From a bacterium (GTDB lineage Bacteria > 4484-113 > JAFGCY01), in contig JAFGCY010000081.1 of the NCBI GenBank assembly GCA_016932385.1, forward strand, positions 1 to 43,589: a stretch of 43,589 bases of DNA. The letters are read 5' to 3'. The position numbers and the translations under genes were made by a program. This document shows positions 9,401 to 15,135 of the stretch, in pieces. The notes under the pieces are model-generated. The model ran no database searches, was not told the DNA's origin, and worked only from the letters and a program-made list of their open reading frames with translations. How positions within the stretch are numbered: the first letter of the stretch is position 1; each line of letters opens with the position of its first letter.

Positions 9401-9547
9401 GAGCTGGCCCAGGGCCGTGTCGAGGGATGGGTTGGTTTGAGGGTTGGTCAGATCGATTGCAGTCGTACCGCCCCCGCAACCCATTAAAGCAGCAAGCACG
9501 AGAATCCATAGCGCAACAAGGTTATACGTAGAAGCACGCGAGAACAT
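5390..9547 (-). CDS. Giant PKD / double-propeller lipoprotein, 1385 aa
   Basis: The start is ATG 9547, with GGAGG 7 nt upstream; an earlier in-frame start (9571) lacks one. The signal ends in LAALMGC with Cys24 lipidated. Domains in order: N-terminal module (about 30-218) shared with the 17776-19944 protein; fibronectin III-like domain (about 222-319); partial PKD-like segment; two PKD domains (about 405-495 and 502-589, each with YAWDFDGDG or YEWDFDGDG); eight PQQ-like blades (about 622-944, consensus SSPAIGADGTVYVGS...LYALNPDGTLKWSY); a third PKD domain (about 946-1040); and seven repeats of about 48 residues (SLAVVNGNPAISYYDATNGDLKYVRA). It is probably a surface adhesion or binding scaffold. 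The repeats are conserved enough in DNA to suggest recent duplication or gene conversion. No enzymatic motif is seen. Confidence 0.88.
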   Translation of the reverse strand: MFSRASTYNLVALWILVLAALMGCGGGTTAIDLTNPQTNPSLDTALGQLNTWPVALPVDAAQPWEALDERGKVVTGLTPNSEFRPGVERFTESITGVTDNAEASRFTSGAAGACGLSWAYYRLPMSGIQPGVISADVNLLAMSNGARSSYYLGLADYANAYWHWSGPFSDSHVRLSTAAEIAGGSDYLSELGNLFVCCVAYDGATFDVVGLGANPLDTGDSTTPSAPTGLTAAPVAGGLELAWHNVLAGDLAGYQVYYGAADFNTPDEAGVHSLGYLVGQTSHVLAGLHELTYVRVAAVDISGNQSALSDAATGTPLGGTAPAVLLACDTPSSMLNGAIQLTATGADVYAWDLDGDGSYDVTDDTTGLQAADTTATGLIRPAVRGTTGGGECVACGAVSLIVSGNSRPAASALATPQSGPAPLEVTFSGTADDLEDEAAELSYAWDFDGDGSYEAGTDTLTPDPHTYTAAGQYNAKLRVEDSDGSWDVDTVAVQVQPAGDPPNVDPTADLQVDPAYGDEGLAVTLDASASDDTDGSIVKYEWDFDGDGQYEAYGELDTASHNYNNCGVFTAKVRVTDNGGATATATAEVRVNEMFDLDTPWPAFGRDPRHTRRSPYTGAQTNNVKWTYTTQSGVFSSPAIGTDGTVYVGSQDDKLYALNPNGTLNWSYTTGDNVDSSPAVGTDGTVYVGSSDNNLYALNPDGTLKWSYATGADVRSSPAIGADGTVYVGSLDSNVYALNPDGTLKWSYLTAGGDLHSSPAIGADGTVYIGSDDHDLYALNSDGTFKWSYSTQGVVRSSPAIGADGTVYVGSYDNKLYALNPDGTLKWSYTTGGFVHSSPAIGADGTVYAGSADLKLLALNPDGTLKWSYTVGGILSRSSPAISADGTVYFGCADNKLYALNSDGTPKWSYTTGGEVRSSPAIGADGTVYVGSLDTKLYVFGVDEGNSAPVAVLHGSPLTGEEPVEVAFSAADSYDTDGSVVDYEWDFDGDGTYNETGAEADSQGLAAPALQTYNAGPPVTARVRITDDGGLTDTASLTVTAHGWVSLAVDTNNDVGQYTSLAVVNGRPAISYYHVTNGNLKYVRAADAYGDAWDSPSAVETTSDVGLYTSLAIVNGNPAISYYEASSDNLKYIRATDADGSSWGLASVPDATGDVGLHTSLAVVNGNPAISYYDATNGDLKYVRAANATGSSWGTPVVLASTGDAGLYTSLAVVNGNPAVSYLDASNLDLRYVRGTDAGGSAWGTPQSLDSAGRGYFCSLAVVDGNPAISYLDTLNQDLKYVRATDASGTAWDTPVSVDTAGDVGRYTSLAVISGYPAISYYNSANGDLKFVWAADAGGSTWDTPIAIDTTGDVGQYTSLVAIGSYPAISYYDVTNGDLKFARLY
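6715..7690 (-). repeat. Eight tandem PQQ-like coding repeats, about 120 bp each
   Basis: Eight blades share SSPAIGADGTVYVGS and LYALNPDGTLKWSY with only a few substitutions per copy. Eight is the usual number for a closed PQQ-type propeller. The DNA copies are similar, for example the recurring CCGTCCGCGCCGAT on the plus strand. Confidence 0.82.
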
Positions 9548-9662
9548 GACACTGCCTCCGGTAATGATCAACGATTATACTCTCACCCGGCGCCGGATCT
9601 GTGGTCAGAACCAGCGCGGCTGTCCCCGCTACGTCCAGTATTCATGCGGGATACCAACCTGG

Positions 9663-9683
9663 GGGCGGGTCTAAGACCTGCCC
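9663..9683. repeat. REP-like hairpin
   Basis: Arms GGGCGGGTC and GACCTGCCC (one G-T pair) around TAA. The same stem type is seen at 41226-41244 and 42629-42643. It lies in the spacer between the divergent genes at 9547 and 9765, near CCCCGCTACG (9627-9636), a possible CTAC end of another copy. Confidence 0.45.
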
Positions 9684-9751
9684 TGACGCGGGTTGCCGAC
9701 GCGACCTTGATTGAATATTTAACACTGATCACCGGCCACAGCTAACCGTGC

Positions 9752-9757
9752 TAAAGT
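9752..9757 (+). promoter_or_regulatory. -10 element directly before HAD gene, leaderless type
   Basis: TGC-TAAAGT ends 7 nt before ATG 9765, so transcription would start at or within a base or two of the start codon. No Shine-Dalgarno sequence precedes the ATG. The same layout is seen at 21489, 22143, 25991 and, on the minus strand, 32102. Confidence 0.45.
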
Positions 9758-9764
9758 ATCCGCC

Positions 9765-10610
9765 ATGCCGCTCAAAGCCATCCTGTTCGACGCCGACGGC
9801 GTGCTCTGGCGCGGAGCCGACGTCATCCATCCCGCTCCCGAGTTTATCCGCCGCGCCCAGGCCGCCGGCCTGAAGACCCTGATCGTCAGCAACAACGCCG
9901 GCCCCAACCGCGAAGCCTACTGCGACAAGTGCCGCCGGCTCGACCTGGCCTTCGCCCCCACCGACATCTTCAGCGTCAACCACCTGGCCGGGCCGTATCT
10001 CCAGGCCAACTGGCCCGATGCGCGCGTGCTGGTGATCGGCAGCCCGATGCTGACCGGCTCGATCCGCCAGCACCGGCCCGTGGACAGTGCCGACGAATGG
10101 CTGGCCCAGCGCGGCGCCACCGGCCGCCCGGCCACGCCCGACGACCTGAAGCTCCTGGCCGACGTGGACTACGATGCCGTGCTGATTGGCATCGACGTGA
10201 CGGTCAACTATCTCAAGCTGGGCCTGGCCGGCGTCGCCGTCCAGCGCGGGGCGCGGCTGATCGGCGCCAACCCGGACTACACCTTCCCCGTGCCCGGCGG
10301 GGTCGTGCTGCCCGGCAACGGCAGCATCGTCAGCCTGGTGGCCGGCGTCAGCGGGGTCGAGCCGCTCTACCTGGGCAAACCGAGCCTGTTCCTGCTGGAG
10401 CAGATCGAGGCGGAGACCGGCCTGACTCGCACCGAGATGGTGATGATCGGCGACCGTCCCGAGACGGATTACGACTTCGCGCGCGCGGCCGGCATGTATA
10501 CCTACCTGGTGGAGACCGGCGTCACTCCACCGGAACAGATGCCCGTCGCCGGCGACGACATGGTCGTGCTGCCGACGCTGGCCGAGGTCGCGCAGCGGCT
10601 CGGCATCTAG
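9765..10610 (+). CDS. HAD-IIA family sugar-phosphate phosphatase (NagD-like), 281 aa
   Basis: This is a haloacid dehalogenase superfamily phosphatase of the NagD / 4-nitrophenylphosphatase type, which hydrolyses phosphoesters through an aspartyl-phosphate. Motif I is DADGVLW with Asp9 and Asp11, motif II is SNN (42-44), motif III is Lys205 in LGKPS, and motif IV is GDRPETD (229-235). The C2-type cap lies between motifs II and III, and the 281-residue length is normal for the family. There is no signal peptide, so it is cytoplasmic. The natural substrate (a sugar or nucleotide monophosphate, or phosphoglycolate) cannot be told from sequence. ATG 9765 follows a -10 hexamer by 7 nt and has no Shine-Dalgarno site, suggesting a leaderless mRNA. 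Confidence 0.9.
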   Translation: MPLKAILFDADGVLWRGADVIHPAPEFIRRAQAAGLKTLIVSNNAGPNREAYCDKCRRLDLAFAPTDIFSVNHLAGPYLQANWPDARVLVIGSPMLTGSIRQHRPVDSADEWLAQRGATGRPATPDDLKLLADVDYDAVLIGIDVTVNYLKLGLAGVAVQRGARLIGANPDYTFPVPGGVVLPGNGSIVSLVAGVSGVEPLYLGKPSLFLLEQIEAETGLTRTEMVMIGDRPETDYDFARAAGMYTYLVETGVTPPEQMPVAGDDMVVLPTLAEVAQRLGI

Positions 10611-10792
10611 CCGGGTGCCCTGTCGTTATTGATATACCCTAATCAGCACTGGGCTGACTACTTTAACTCTGGGCTAAATGCTGGCGCCGCGAGTCCGGCG
10701 CAGTTAAACTGTAATACTGATAATCAAAATATTGCAGACTCGCCCGTCAAAAACAACGGGCTGGTACTGATGACAACGCCAAAGGAGGCGAA

Positions 10793-11827
10793 ATGATGGA
10801 CCTCAGAATCGAATCCTTCTCCCAGCACGACGGACCGCTCGAGGACTACCTGTCCCTGCCCCGCCGACTGGAAAACCTGACCGACGAACAGGCCGACGCC
10901 GAACGGGCCGGCACGACGGCGCTGTTGAACCCCAAAAGCAATTACTACCAGTACGGCAGCAGCAAGAACTTCATCGCCTACCGCGGCGACCAGCCCATCG
11001 GGCGCATCACCGCCTTCTATAACCGGCTGATCCGCGACCACCGCAGCCGCTACGGGCTGGTCGGGCTGTTCTCCTGCGAGGACGATCCCGAGGCCGCCCG
11101 TGGCCTGGTCTCGCTGGCCGCCAGCTGGCTCTCCGACCTCGGTGTGGAGATGCTGCGCGGGCCGATGGCCGGCGATATCTGGCACCGCTGGCGCTTCATG
11201 ACGCGCGGGTTCGACACCTTGCCCTTTCCCGGCGAGCCGCGCCAGCCGGCGCATTACCCCGAGCTGTTCACCAAGACGGGCTTCGCCCCGATCCGCGTGT
11301 ATTCCACCAAGCGCATCACGCATCTCCCGCTGGTGCTGTCCCGCCTGGAGTCCGCCGCCGAGCAGAACCGCAAACGCGGCATCCACTTCCGTCGCTTCAA
11401 CTTCGATGATATGCCGGCGGAAATGCAGCAGATGTTCAACCTCTGCCTGCACTCGTTCCAGAGCTACTGGGCGGCGTCGGACATCACCGAGCAGCAGTTC
11501 CTGTCGCTTTACTCCCGTTGGTTCAAGCGGATCAAGCCCAATTACGTGCTGTTCGTCCTGGACCGCGAGGAAGCGATTGTCGGGATGGGCCTGGGGATAC
11601 TGTCACCGGCGGATACGCTCAACATCAAGGCTGTCGCCGTGCTGCCCAACCAGTACGGCTTCGGACTGGGCCAGGCGATCGCCGCCAAGCTCTACCGCGA
11701 CGCGATGGACAACGGCGTCAAGGTGGTCCAGCATTGCCTGATGGATCCCTGGAGTCCCGAGCAGCGCTGGGACGGCGGCTTGGGTGAAGTCACGCGCGAG
11801 TATACGCTGTTCGAGCGCGCGCTTTAG
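10793..11827 (+). CDS. Two-domain GNAT-family protein, YghO-like, 344 aa
   Basis: The N-terminal half carries GRITAFYNRL, YGLVGLFSCEDDPEAARGLV and LRGPMAGDIWHRW, in the order seen in the YghO family of GNAT-related proteins (IGRI-AF, G-FGFFE--D, GP-N). The C-terminal half (about 185-344) is a second GNAT-like domain with VGMGLGILSPADTLNIKAVAVLP and the acetyl-CoA-loop-like YGFGLGQAIAAKLYRDA. It is probably a cytosolic acyltransferase of unknown substrate. AAAGGAGG (10781-10788) precedes two adjacent ATGs. The second, at 10796, has the better spacing (7 nt), so the first Met may be dispensable. A hairpin GCCCGT/ACGGGC at 10742-10761 lies in the leader. The gene stands alone between the HAD gene and a minus-strand pair. 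Confidence 0.75.
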   Translation: MMDLRIESFSQHDGPLEDYLSLPRRLENLTDEQADAERAGTTALLNPKSNYYQYGSSKNFIAYRGDQPIGRITAFYNRLIRDHRSRYGLVGLFSCEDDPEAARGLVSLAASWLSDLGVEMLRGPMAGDIWHRWRFMTRGFDTLPFPGEPRQPAHYPELFTKTGFAPIRVYSTKRITHLPLVLSRLESAAEQNRKRGIHFRRFNFDDMPAEMQQMFNLCLHSFQSYWAASDITEQQFLSLYSRWFKRIKPNYVLFVLDREEAIVGMGLGILSPADTLNIKAVAVLPNQYGFGLGQAIAAKLYRDAMDNGVKVVQHCLMDPWSPEQRWDGGLGEVTREYTLFERAL

Positions 11828-11940
11828 CCCGTTCGCAGGCAACCGGTATTCCCGCGGCACCGGTCGTGCGCCCGTGGGCGCATCGGCCCTGATTGCGCGT
11901 GGCCGCTAATCCGCTATCATGCCTGTGCGCTGGTTTCCCC

Positions 11941-12138
11941 TCAGCGCAGTCGCCGGGAAGGCAAGGTGGGGCTGAGTAGTGTGAGGGCACCGCCCAGCCC
12001 CGTGAGGAAGAGGAAGGCATTGATTGATAGCGAATCCAACCCCAGCCCGGTGGTCAGGAACATACCAAGCCGGAGTAACATGTAGGCCGCCGCGCAGGCC
12101 GCAACATAGAGCAGGCCGGCTCTGACGCCTTTAACCAT
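11941..12138 (-). CDS. Small two-span membrane protein, 65 aa
   Basis: The protein has two predicted transmembrane helices (about 7-30 and 38-56) separated by a short loop (GLGLDSL) and ends in a basic tail (PSRRLR). GGGAG lies 5 nt before ATG 12138. It is 39 nt downstream of an XRE-type regulator on the same strand. Small membrane proteins of unknown function often pair with YozG-like regulators of this kind, and the two probably form an operon under the promoter at 12433-12461. Function is unknown; it may be a membrane partner or a target of the regulator. Confidence 0.7.
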   Translation of the reverse strand: MVKGVRAGLLYVAACAAAYMLLRLGMFLTTGLGLDSLSINAFLFLTGLGGALTLLSPTLPSRRLR

Positions 12139-12177
12139 CTCAACTCCCTAGCTCAAGCCATACAACGCGAACGCAGC

Positions 12178-12381
12178 CTATCCGTCCTTGAGCTCAAAGA
12201 GCTCATCCACCTTCAGCTCGAAGAGCCTCGCCAATTTCAGGGCCAGCGTCACCGACGGTTCGGCCTTGCCACGCTCGATGGCATGGATCGTCTGCCGGCT
12301 CACACCCACCGCCTTGGCGAGTTCCTCCTGCGTCATGTCAAGCCGCGCCCGGTGCATCTTGACGAAGTTTTTCAGCTTCAT
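12178..12381 (-). CDS. Small XRE-family (Cro/CI) regulator, YozG-like, 67 aa
   Basis: This is a single helix-turn-helix domain. The HTH is TQEELAKAVGVSRQTIHAIE, followed by GKAEPSVTLALKLARLF and a short acidic tail (VDELFELKDG), as in YozG-type minimal regulators. The preferred start is ATG 12381; the in-frame GTG just before it (12384) is possible. The family binds DNA as a dimer and usually regulates its own operon. A strong sigma-70-type promoter lies upstream on the same strand (TTGACT, 17 nt, TATACT), and the small membrane-protein gene follows. A 16-bp palindrome at 12498-12513 is a possible operator, although it lies 37 nt upstream of the -35. Confidence 0.9.
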   Translation of the reverse strand: MKLKNFVKMHRARLDMTQEELAKAVGVSRQTIHAIERGKAEPSVTLALKLARLFELKVDELFELKDG

Positions 12382-12432
12382 CACGCCCCATCTGTCATGT
12401 AGTCTTTACTCAATGTACCGTGCGCTAGGCGT

Positions 12433-12461
12433 AGTATATGATAAATTTTACGTGAAGTCAA
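12433..12461 (-). promoter_or_regulatory. Sigma-70-type promoter of the XRE operon
   Basis: On the minus strand TTGACT (12456-12461) and TATACT (12433-12438) are separated by exactly 17 nt in an AT-rich stretch. The leader to ATG 12381 would be about 45 nt. Confidence 0.75.
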
Positions 12462-12497
12462 TACTTATCGTCAGAATTCAGCATATACAGATTTTTT

Positions 12498-12513
12498 GTA
12501 TTGTTCACAATAC
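12498..12513. promoter_or_regulatory. Perfect 16-bp palindrome, possible operator
   Basis: GTATTGT-TC-ACAATAC has perfect 7-bp arms. It lies in the AT-rich divergent region between the XRE operon (minus) and the TetR operon (plus), upstream of the XRE promoter. Confidence 0.45.
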
Positions 12514-12656
12514 TGATAGTCTGATATTCATAACTATATGTAATGCAAACACTACATTATTCGCTGACTAAACCACATCTGCATTGGCTTCCTCTCAACG
12601 ACCACCGCGATTGGCCGGTGTCAGCCAGTGCAATTCCGCGAGTCTGCTGATCCACC

Positions 12657-12697
12657 TTGACATCGACCGGCACGGTGTTATAATCCGAACACTTCGG
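12657..12697 (+). promoter_or_regulatory. Consensus promoter with palindrome at +1 for the TetR pair
   Basis: A perfect TTGACA (12657-12662) and perfect TATAAT (12679-12684) are 16 nt apart. Directly after the -10, at 12685-12697, lies CCGAA-CAC-TTCGG, a 5-bp inverted repeat overlapping the expected transcription start. A consensus promoter covered by a palindrome is typical of a TetR self-repressed operon. Confidence 0.75.
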
Positions 12698-12769
12698 TCG
12701 GGTTTATTGAACACATAGATCAGGGAACTCAGCCAGACAAACGCTCTGTGGCTTGGACGGACAACCGGC

Positions 12770-13372
12770 ATGGTTAAAAGCATTACGGAAATCAGGCGCG
12801 AGGAGATCACCGACGCGGTCCTGTCGCTTTTGGCGCGGCAGGGCCCCAAGACGCTCAGCGCGCAGACGATCGCCGAGGCGGTCGGCATGGCCAAGGCCTC
12901 GCTCTACCAGCATTTCAGCAGTGTGGACGAGATGGTCGAGGCCGCGATCGAGCGGATCCATTCGGTTTCGCTGGATGTACTCCAGCAGGCCCGTGTAGCC
13001 GCCGACAATCCGCTGGCCATCCTGCGCAGCTTCTTCCATCGCATCTTCCACCTGCCGACCATCCCCGGCGCATTGATCAGCGTGGCGCGGATGGATTCGG
13101 AATCCGTGCCCAAGTGGCGAATGATGATGATGGAGATCGAGAACACCCTGATGCCAGAGCTGGTGCTGATCGCCGAGGCTGCCCAGGCCGGCGGCCAGAT
13201 TCGCGGGGACATCCCCGCCCGGGCGTTGTTGGAAACAGTCGTGGCCCTGCACCACTTCCAGAAGCTCAAGCACGGCTATCTCAACGAGTATGACGAAAAC
13301 GATTTCGCCCAGCGGTTCGAACACGTCTGGGACCTGTTTATCCGGTTTGCGGACAAACGAGCGGAATTCTAG
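12770..13372 (+). CDS. TetR-family transcriptional regulator, 200 aa
   Basis: The N-terminal HTH spans about residues 8-55 with TLSAQTIAEAVGMAKASLYQHFSS, the hallmark TetR recognition segment. The remaining 140 residues form the variable all-helical ligand-binding and dimer domain, and the length is standard. The family represses efflux or catabolic genes until a small ligand binds. The gene is driven by the consensus promoter at 12657-12684 with a leader of about 80 nt, and the palindrome at 12685-12697 is the likely autoregulatory site. A second TetR gene follows after 22 nt. The expected efflux genes downstream appear to be missing or truncated. Confidence 0.92.
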   Translation: MVKSITEIRREEITDAVLSLLARQGPKTLSAQTIAEAVGMAKASLYQHFSSVDEMVEAAIERIHSVSLDVLQQARVAADNPLAILRSFFHRIFHLPTIPGALISVARMDSESVPKWRMMMMEIENTLMPELVLIAEAAQAGGQIRGDIPARALLETVVALHHFQKLKHGYLNEYDENDFAQRFEHVWDLFIRFADKRAEF

Positions 13373-13394
13373 CGGGGCACACCAAAGTCAAGAC

Positions 13395-14021
13395 ATGAGC
13401 CATTCCCATCAGGCCAAACGCGATCAACTGGTCGAAGCGATCCTGGAGATCCTGCTCAACGAGGGCCCCAGCGGCGTCGGCGCGATCGCTGTTGCCCGCA
13501 AGCTCAAGCTGGCGCCCTCCGCGCCGTATGCCTATTTCACCGGCCGCGGCGAAATGATCAATGCCGCGCTTCAGAAGATTCACACGATGACGCTGGGCGA
13601 ACTGGGCGCGGCGGAGCGCAACAGCCCGACGCCCCTGGACGCGCTCCGGTCGTTTACGCTGGCCAGCGCCGGTCTGATCCCCTATATCTCGGTGATCCCC
13701 CGCTTGCTGCTGGAGGGCACCGACGATGCCCGCAAGTGGCTGGCCGTCATGCGCCCGCGCGAAACCGAAATCCACACCATGCTGGCGCGCCTGCTGGCCG
13801 AGGCCCAGACCGCTGAGCAGATCCGCGCGGACATCACGCCCGCCAAACTGGCCCGTTATTACTTGGGCCTGGGCTACCAGGTATTCGGCAGCTGGTCACG
13901 GCGGGAGGATCCCGTCGATCTCCAGCATGAGGCGGAAGCGCTCTGGCGCTTGTTTGAAAGCGCGGCGACGGACCGCACCAAGCAGCCAGCCGAGCAACCG
14001 GAAGATGAGGAATTCGCATGA
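13395..14021 (+). CDS. Second TetR-family regulator, 208 aa
   Basis: ATG 13395 is the first start inside the spacer after the upstream TetR stop; the open frame extending back to 13290 overlaps that gene and is not needed. The HTH is GVGAIAVARKLKLAPSAPYAYFTGRGEM (about 26-53), which fits the TetR pattern (IA-xxLGVSxxxxYxHF). The ligand domain is divergent from the first TetR. The C-terminal 20 residues are polar (TKQPAEQPEDEEFA). Two TetR genes in tandem suggest duplicated or heterodimeric control of one locus. Its stop overlaps the ATG of a 40-codon ORF (ATGA at 14018), suggesting coupled translation into what remains of the operon. Confidence 0.88.
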   Translation: MSHSHQAKRDQLVEAILEILLNEGPSGVGAIAVARKLKLAPSAPYAYFTGRGEMINAALQKIHTMTLGELGAAERNSPTPLDALRSFTLASAGLIPYISVIPRLLLEGTDDARKWLAVMRPRETEIHTMLARLLAEAQTAEQIRADITPAKLARYYLGLGYQVFGSWSRREDPVDLQHEAEALWRLFESAATDRTKQPAEQPEDEEFA

Positions 14022-14140
14022 AGCAAGCCAAGTATTCTCTCAACCATGGCCATGCTGCAGGCAACGGTGGCGGCCGGGCCACGCCGGACGAGACGCCCGC
14101 GTCTGAAACCGAGCCGCCAAACCGGAATGCCGCGGAATAA
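14018..14140 (+). CDS. 40-aa ORF coupled to TetR, possible gene remnant
   Basis: The ATG overlaps the TetR stop in ATGA, the usual sign of translational coupling. The product begins MKQAKYSL and ends SETEPPNRNAAE, with a Gly-rich middle. In the +1 frame the same DNA reads MAMLQATVAAG, more like a signal peptide, so a frameshift is possible. In TetR-controlled efflux operons this position is usually held by an outer-membrane or adaptor gene. The ORF may be the fused ends of a deleted gene, but that is inference. Confidence 0.4.
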   Translation: MKQAKYSLNHGHAAGNGGGRATPDETPASETEPPNRNAAE

Positions 14141-14144
14141 TCAC

Positions 14145-14312
14145 ATGACCACGTTGCGCAGGCTGTGGCCGTCGTTGGTACTAGCCCCGCTGGCGCTGAC
14201 CGCCGGTTGTGCAATCTTGGACGGTAAATCCGCGGCCCAGGCCGACGAGGCTCCCGCGCGCGCGGTGCGCGTGGCCATCGCCGAGGATGCCTCGACGGTG
14301 GACGGGCCATGA
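14145..14312 (+). pseudogene. Truncated lipoprotein, probably N terminus of an efflux adaptor
   Basis: ATG 14145 starts 4 nt after the preceding stop. The 55-residue product has a clear lipoprotein signal (LAPLALTAGC, Cys22), a polar linker (DGKSAAQADEAPA) and RAVRVAIAEDASTV, then stops. Signal, linker and an xPVRVAxVE-like strand are how periplasmic adaptor (membrane fusion) proteins of RND and ABC efflux pumps begin; these normally run to about 350-400 residues and are followed by the pump gene. No adaptor or pump sequence follows before the sigma-factor gene. I read this as the stump of a TetR-regulated efflux operon lost by deletion. A genuine tiny lipoprotein is the alternative. Confidence 0.42.
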
Positions 14313-14529
14313 CTAACCTGAATCACCTTCAATCCCCAATTCATCGCGGGCGGCGTTGATCGGCCTCTCTTCCGGCACCGCCTGCCTTCGGTATCCCGTG
14401 GTTCGAACCGGCAGGGCCGGAGTGTGACAGAGCTGCGACTGGGCTTGCTTCCTGCTGCTATATTATTGGCCAGCAACCTGGCAGCGGCCTGCGGGGACGT
14501 GCCGGGTTGGATCCTTCGCCGGAGTCGAG

Positions 14530-15135
14530 TTGGAGTCGCAGCGGGCCGCAGAACTGGAGTGCTTGCGCGAACTTGTGGCCGGATGGGACGTCTGGCCGCG
14601 GTTCTGGCAGCTGTTCGGCGCGGTGATCCAGGGCGAAGTGCGCAAGTTCGACCACTACGATCCCCAGTTGCTGGACAATGTCTTCCACGATCTCGTGCTC
14701 AGGCTGATCGACGGCGATTTCAAACACATCCGCCGGCACCTGAACAAGCCCCATCCGAGCGGCTTCGGCGCGCTGGTGCGCACGATGACCCGGAACATGC
14801 TGATCGACAACTGGCGCCGGATCAAGCGCCGCGGCGAGCTGGAGCTCTTGGACAGCGACCGGCCGGCGGGCGATACGGTCAGTGGTGTGCCGGCCCAACC
14901 GGCACCGGCGGACGACACCGAGGAGCGGTTGCGCGAGCTGCTGCTCAACGCCACCGGCGGCGATCCCGACTCGATTGCATTTCGGATTCTGAGTCTCCGA
15001 TTCATCGAGGGTGAAAGCGTTAGCTATATAGCAGACAAGCTGGCCATGCAACCCAACGCCGTGTCGCACCAGATCAGGTACTATCTGAGGAAGCTGAAAA
15101 CCCACCATCGCGCGGAGTTGATGGAGCTGATATGA
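14530..15135 (+). CDS. ECF-like sigma-70 family factor, 201 aa
   Basis: TTG 14530 is the likely start: GGAG at 14521-14524 lies 5 nt upstream and no in-frame ATG or GTG lies just before it. Region 2 is about residues 44-100 (LLDNVFHDLVLRLIDG ... GFGALVRTMTRNMLIDNWRRIKRR), the core-binding and -10-recognition part. Region 4 is about 145-192 (RILSLRFIEGESVSYIADKL ... NAVSHQIRYYLRKLK), the -35-binding HTH. There is no region 1 or 3, so it is ECF-class. Its stop overlaps the start of the following gene, encoding a huge single-pass membrane protein, by ATGA at 15132. That layout is standard for sigma and anti-sigma pairs. The linker between regions 2 and 4 is long (about 40 residues). Confidence 0.85.
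   Translation: MESQRAAELECLRELVAGWDVWPRFWQLFGAVIQGEVRKFDHYDPQLLDNVFHDLVLRLIDGDFKHIRRHLNKPHPSGFGALVRTMTRNMLIDNWRRIKRRGELELLDSDRPAGDTVSGVPAQPAPADDTEERLRELLLNATGGDPDSIAFRILSLRFIEGESVSYIADKLAMQPNAVSHQIRYYLRKLKTHHRAELMELI

Noticed and set aside
14381..14415. GGTTCGAACC at 14400-14409 resembling a tRNA T-arm, with CCTGCC/GGCAGG around it
   Set aside because: No D-arm, anticodon arm or matching acceptor stem of tRNA length is present; it is only an imperfect hairpin.
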